Source of the DNA: Amorphochlora amoebiformis
Lineage: Eukaryota > Cercozoa > Chlorarachniophyceae
NCBI GenBank assembly: GCA_054601695.1
Contig: BAAHQB010000401.1
Coordinates: 1-64,000 of the forward strand
Direction: 5' to 3'
DNA: 64,000 nt
This document shows positions 1-64,000 of the stretch, one piece after another. The stretch's first letter is position 1. Each line of letters starts with the position of its first letter. The notes below the pieces were generated by a model. The model was not told the origin of the DNA. It made no database searches and saw only the letters and a list, made by a program, of their open reading frames with translations. The translations under genes were made by a program, and so were the position numbers.

Positions 1-100
1 TATTCTTTTTCCTTGAAGGTATATGCCCCCCAGCGGGTAATAGCGGGCGGTCAGGTGAATCCCGGGTTTTTGTCTCTGAATCCCTGGATACGTGAATAGG
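1..100 (-). CDS. Possible exon fragment running off the left edge
   Basis: On the minus strand an AG (CGTATCCAG, near 90) is followed by an open frame reading GIHLTARYYPLGGIYLQGK towards base 1. There is no family match I can name and no second exon to join, so it may be chance. It would belong to a gene to the left, downstream of the BAR gene on the same strand. Confidence 0.15.
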
Positions 101-168
101 TATAAAGTTAAAAATAGAGTAATATCTGTGTCCTGGCCAGAGAGTGCCTGATCTATACTAGAAGCTGC

Positions 169-258
<90 letters not shown>

Positions 259-353
259 TGTATGTACATATATACACATATATATGTACATATATATACA
301 TATACATGTATATGTATATATGTGTATATATGTATATGTACATACATATATAA

Positions 354-389
<36 letters not shown>

Positions 390-490
390 TTTCTTCTCTT
401 TTCTTTAATCTTTCGATCAATATCTCTCTCTCTCTTACAACTTATAATATATATATATATATATACATATATATGTATAGTTCTATGGTC

Positions 491-522
<32 letters not shown>

Positions 523-547
523 GCATTTGTATATATTTATAATATGT

Positions 548-600
<53 letters not shown>

Positions 601-661
601 TATATATGTGTATATGTATGCAAAGATACACACTATGCATGCACATATGTGTTTATATATA

Positions 662-724
<63 letters not shown>

Positions 725-804
725 GTGTGTGTGTGTGTGTGTTTTTTTTGTTTGTGTGTGTGTGTGTGTGTGTATGTATACATACATTATACACGATATA
801 GATA

Positions 805-851
<47 letters not shown>

Positions 852-876
852 ATATATATGTATATATATATATGTA

Positions 877-924
<48 letters not shown>

Positions 925-1093
925 CATACATACATACATTTATACAATCACACACACACAACACACACACACAAATCACTCAATAAACTCACGCGTAATA
1001 CACATTCTCCACACACACGAAAAGATATTAAAAGAAAAAAAGCATAAAATATCAAAATATATAACCTCTTTTCCTCATTCTTTCCCTCCCCCT

Positions 1094-12067
<10,974 letters not shown>

Positions 12068-12270
12068 GAGGACGCAACGATTGGACTCGTATCAACCCCG
12101 ACTGGCCTCTTCGAGGATGGAAGTAGCCGAGAAGATATTTAATTACGTAAATTGTATTCTTGTTTCAGATATGTGTATATTTATTATTTGGATATTCATA
12201 TATCTTATTACTGATATCAAGATATCGATGGTATATCACATAGCGTATCTTCACGCTAGGTCACCTCGTG
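12068..12270. promoter_or_regulatory. Divergent intergenic promoter region, BAR / CDCA7-like genes
   Basis: About 200 bp separate the two divergent start codons (12067 minus, 12271 plus). The stretch is free of (TA)n, unlike nearly all other non-coding DNA here, which fits selective constraint. It holds short palindromic pieces (TGATATCAAGATATCGAT, ATTACGTAAAT). The 5' UTRs must also lie here. A promoter role is inferred from position. Confidence 0.5.
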
Positions 12271-18221
<5,951 letters not shown>

Positions 18222-18232
18222 GTAACAACCTA

Positions 18233-18358
<126 letters not shown>

Positions 18359-18382
18359 GCATGTATGTATGTATATATATAA

Positions 18383-18418
<36 letters not shown>

Positions 18419-18516
18419 GTCTGTGTGTCTATATGTATACTTGTATTACATTGTATACTTGTAAACTCTTGTTTTAAGGTTGTATTATACAAACATAATA
18501 TATATATATATACAAT

Positions 18517-18567
<51 letters not shown>

Positions 18568-18574
18568 TATATAC

Positions 18575-18619
<45 letters not shown>

Positions 18620-18690
18620 ATATATCGAATCGTATCTTGAAGTTTTGAATATAAACTAAGGGTAAGCGGACACGAACGGGCAAGCAAAAC

Positions 18691-19372
18691 TACCACTGCA
18701 AGCCATATAAGCAGGTGAAGTTTCTCTCTATCTATTTCTCTCTCTCTTTCCTTACCACTGCAAGCCATACAAGCAGGTGAAGTTTCTCTCTATCTATTTC
18801 TCTCTCTCTTTCTTTACCACTGCAAGCCATACAAGCAGGTGAAGTTTCTCTCTATCTATTTCTCTCTCTCTTTCTTTACCACTGCAAGCCATATAAGCAG
18901 GTGAAGTTTCTCTCTATCTATTTCTCTCTTTCTTTCTTTACCACTGCAAGCCATATGAGCAGGTGAAGTTTCTCTCTATCTATTTCTCTCTCTCTTTCTT
19001 TACCACTGCAAGCCATATGAGCAGGTGAAGTTTCTCTCTATCTATTTCTCTCTCTCTTTCTTTACCACTGCAAGCCATACAAGCAGGTGAAGTTTCTCTC
19101 TATCTATTTCTCTCTCTCTTTCTTTACCACTGCAAGCCATATAAGCAGGTGAAGTTTCTCTCTATCTATTTCTCTCTCTCTTTCTTTACCACTGCAAGCC
19201 ATATGAGCAGGTGAAGTTTCTCTCTATCTATTTCTCTCTCTCTTTCTTTACCACTGCAAGCCATACAAGCAGGTGAAGTTTCTCTCTATCTATTTCTCTC
19301 TCTCTTTCTTTACCACTGCAAGCCATATGAGCAGGTGAAGTTTCTCTCTTATCTATTTCTCTCTCTCTTTCT
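18691..19372 (+). repeat. 62-bp tandem repeat, 11 copies (possible microexon array)
   Basis: Each unit reads TACCACTGCAAG, then a 12-mer CCATAT(G/A)AGCAG or CCATACAAGCAG, then GTGAAG, then about 38 nt of pyrimidine tract. Copies start near 18691, 18753, 18815, 18877, 18939, 19001, 19063, 19125, 19187, 19249 and 19311. Minus-strand frames across it are antisense noise. On the plus strand each unit has a polypyrimidine tract with an AAG end and a CAG/GTGAAG donor flanking 12 nt, so it could be read as repeated PYKQ/PYEQ microexons. Confidence 0.9.
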
Positions 19373-19412
19373 TTCTCCCGTCTCGACATATATCTCACTC
19401 TCCTATGATAAT

Positions 19413-19454
<42 letters not shown>

Positions 19455-19638
19455 CGTGTAATATATGATATATATATGTGATGTAATATATGTATATATA
19501 TGTATAATATATATGTATAATATACATATATACATATATATATATATATATTACGTGTGTATGTATACATATGGGTATATATGTACGTATATATTGTATC
19601 AGAAGATAAAGGGAGAGTTTAAGACACTCATATAACAC

Positions 19639-19685
<47 letters not shown>

Positions 19686-19817
19686 TATTAATATATACAT
19701 ATAGATAATATACATATATAAATATATGTATAATATTTGCATGTAATGTATACATATATATATGCGCATATGAAAATATATATATACACATACATATATA
19801 TATATATGCGTATTCAG

Positions 19818-21861
<2,044 letters not shown>

Positions 21862-21910
21862 GTATTTTTACATGTATAATATTTGCGAATGGGTGTATAA
21901 TATATATATA

Positions 21911-21954
<44 letters not shown>

Positions 21955-22040
21955 ATGTCTCGTTTATACATTACTTACATAAAAGCATTATGTATTGTTT
22001 TATACATAATTATACAGATTCATAATACTACAATAAAAAC

Positions 22041-22103
<63 letters not shown>

Positions 22104-22201
22104 ATATATATATATATATATTATATTATATATATATATATATATATAATATATATACATTATATATAATATATTTATATATATATATATATTTATATAT
22201 A

Positions 22202-22295
<94 letters not shown>

Positions 22296-22339
22296 GCATA
22301 GTCATACGAAAAATATATCCATAGTTGTACACACACACA

Positions 22340-23046
22340 CACACTCACTCACTCACTCTCTGATAACATAGGCGGAAAGAGCTCTCTCATTCAAAACGCA
22401 GGGGTTTACTTCAATAAAAAACAGAGAATCAAACGCCACAAAACGTGCTGAATAAGAGAAAACTCAGCAAGTGCGATCGAGTCTATATATATATCTAGTA
22501 TATATATATTAAAACGCAACTACATTAGATCGATACTCTAGAGACTATAAGACTTATACGTATCGCGTAACTAGTCTAACTGCAACCGTTTGGAAAACTA
22601 AGTTATCAATGATTTAAACCCACCCTGTCAGCTCGACTTTGTCTAGTTTGTCCGAGTGAATTGAAAATAAGTATTAACTAGATAACGCCGTAGTACTTCT
22701 GAAGAGATAATTTTTAATATTCTAGAAAATGTAGACAAGTCTAGAAGTACTTAAAAATTTACTAATGATACAATATCTAATATCTAGTGTATATACATAT
22801 CTATACTGGACTCGACATATCCAGATATACTCTAGCCTATGATACATTATCATCTAGATCACACCAGCCACATTGTTACACTAGGATAGAGTACTAAATC
22901 TAGAATACATGGGTGTTAGAGCCGTGTTATGACTTCATCATAAGAAGTATAATGAGAGTTACTGCAAGCTGGTTCACACTCCAGTGACTGCTAACACACG
23001 ATTAGAGACTAGATCTAGACTGCTAACACACGATTAGAGACTAGAT
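22340..23046. other. Convergent intergenic segment, CTAG-rich
   Basis: About 700 bp with little (TA)n, no supported exon, and frequent CTAG/TCTAGA sites. A 34-bp direct repeat CTGCTAACACACGATTAGAG plus ACTAGATCTAG occurs twice (22989-23023, 23019-23051). It lies between the 3' end of the plus-strand exons and the stop of the membrane-protein gene. Confidence 0.6.
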
Positions 23047-30295
<7,249 letters not shown>

Positions 30296-30570
30296 GGGTC
30301 CCTACAGCCCGGAAAAGTCTGATGAAATCAATACCCAGAGGACGACGCTCCACACCCACCTGGTATTCACCGATGTCATCCGCCACTACCCGCCAATTAC
30401 CGGTTCATCCATGTGTCACTCAGCTTTGTCACGAAATGTGACATAGACGAGAATCACGCTACATAGCGAACAGAGTGTGACATTTGCGTCTATCACGGTA
30501 AAATTTGACACGTGTTCTCCGGATGCCGTGGGTTCCGAGAATTACAGCGTGGGTTCCGAGCTTTCCAGCT
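30296..30570. promoter_or_regulatory. Divergent promoter region with TGTCA/TGACA motif cluster, membrane protein / ERV1
   Basis: About 275 bp without (TA)n lie between divergent start codons. At least six TGTCA/TGACA elements in both orientations are seen (GATGTCATC, GTGTCACTC, TTGTCACG, GTGACATAG, GTGACATTTG, TTGACACG). A 12-bp direct repeat GTGGGTTCCGAG occurs twice near 30529-30560, just before the ERV1 start. A shared factor-binding role is inferred only from clustering. Confidence 0.45.
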
Positions 30571-38395
<7,825 letters not shown>

Positions 38396-38531
38396 GCGAG
38401 CGGTGATCATGCGCTGAAAATTTGAGAATTTAACTTTGCGGCTATCGTCATCGGCAGCACTAGTACTGATATATGTTATGGATACGCTCTACTGGCTATA
38501 GTGACAGATTGCTAGATATGTATCTAGCCTA

Positions 38532-38613
<82 letters not shown>

Positions 38614-38661
38614 ACATATATATATATATATATATATACTAGATCTAGTAGACATATATAT

Positions 38662-38719
<58 letters not shown>

Positions 38720-38751
38720 ACACACAAAGCAAGTCACATATATTGATACTA

Positions 38752-38792
<41 letters not shown>

Positions 38793-38894
38793 TACATAGT
38801 GTACATACTCAGTGGTTTTATCATCACCAGATATATATATAGGATAGTACATGATGTCATAATTTAATGTATTATATATATATATATATATGTG

Positions 38895-38938
<44 letters not shown>

Positions 38939-39035
38939 TATGGGGACTCCGGGGATTTTTCGTAAATTCTATACATCGATCATATCTAGTATATTTAAAT
39001 AATTATATATATATATGTATATCTATCCAGTATAT

Positions 39036-39067
<32 letters not shown>

Positions 39068-39189
39068 GTATATATTTATATTATATATCATGCATATAAA
39101 TACATATATAATATTATACTACATTTACATGTATACCAGCATACTCTCCTCTACTACTCACACACACCATATCAGTATATACATAAAAT

Positions 39190-39232
<43 letters not shown>

Positions 39233-39367
39233 AAATATAAATATACATATATATATACACTCATACATACACATATTTATTCCTTTCCGAAGCCTTGACA
39301 CATCATGATATCGGAATTTTAAAATGGTCACGTTACAGAGGCGTAGCAAGTGATAAGCGAACATAAA
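38396..39367. other. Convergent intergenic segment between ERV1 and EMC2
   Basis: No coding exon seen. After the ERV1 stop there are CTAG sites (CACTAGTACTG, GCTAGATATGTATCTAGCC, ACTAGATCTAGTAGAC, GATACTAG) among (TA)n. The two 3' UTRs and polyadenylation sites should lie here. Confidence 0.6.
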
Positions 39368-46264
<6,897 letters not shown>

Positions 46265-46414
46265 CGCGTCAGCTTGGAGATTCCTAGATGTTAAGCAGGG
46301 GATCCCCCCAGGATCTCCGGTAATTTCATTGAATCATCGAAGGAATCCCCGATACTGACGATATTCGAGACCTAATCCCGGGATAACCGGAAGCATTTAC
46401 ACGTGCACTCCAAG
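46265..46414. promoter_or_regulatory. Compact divergent promoter, EMC2 / ADF-H protein
   Basis: Only 150 bp separate the two start codons. The stretch is GC-balanced with no microsatellite, and includes GGGGATCCCCCC and CCCGGGATAACCGG as short near-palindromes. Both transcripts probably start within it. This is inferred from position. Confidence 0.45.

Positions 46415-64000
<17,586 letters not shown>

Overview
This window looks like nuclear DNA of an intron-dense eukaryote. The evidence is spliced genes with GT-AG introns and eukaryote-only protein families (ER membrane complex subunit 2, ERV1/ALR, an N-BAR protein, cytosolic-type tryptophanyl-tRNA synthetase). There are also interstitial TTAGGG arrays. 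I cannot place the organism; a protist is a reasonable guess. Almost all open frames of Ile/Tyr, Ser/Leu, Gly/Leu or Glu/Arg monotony are translated microsatellite and were discarded. The real coding sequence lies in small islands (about 25-130 nt, one exon about 300 nt) inside long (TA)n introns. I joined exons by requiring splice sites, matching reading phase, and protein-family continuity.

Layout. (1) 1094-12067 minus: N-BAR membrane-curvature protein. (2) 12271-18221 plus: zinc-finger protein with a CDCA7-type zf-4CXXC_R1 domain; more plus-strand exons at 19818-21861 may be its 3' part or a separate gene. (3) 23047-30295 minus: unrecognised multi-pass membrane protein. (4) 30571-38395 plus: complete ERV1/ALR FAD sulfhydryl oxidase. 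(5) 39368-46264 minus: EMC2, TPR subunit of the ER membrane complex. (6) 46415-54628 plus: actin-binding protein with a CAP-like N-terminus, an AAAEAK repeat linker and a coactosin-like ADF-H domain. (7) 55888 to beyond 64000 minus: tryptophanyl-tRNA synthetase, with its N-terminus outside the window. Genes alternate strand. Divergent starts are 150-275 bp apart. The three clear convergent 3' gaps carry CTAG-rich sequence. The genes do not form one pathway; this looks like ordinary housekeeping content.

Main novelty. Introns hold partial copies of neighbouring exon ends. Copies of an exon's 5' edge (with acceptor) lie in the upstream intron. Copies of its 3' edge (with donor) lie in the downstream intron. 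They keep the exon's orientation and are separated by (TA)n. I see this in every gene, with up to seven copies of one edge. Related oddities are a 62-bp array that can be read as eleven repeated 12-nt microexons, telomeric repeats abutting splice sites, and an inverted ERV1 exon fragment with almost only silent changes.

Limits. Exon boundaries were read by eye without alignment or RNA data. Family calls are from memory of conserved motifs.
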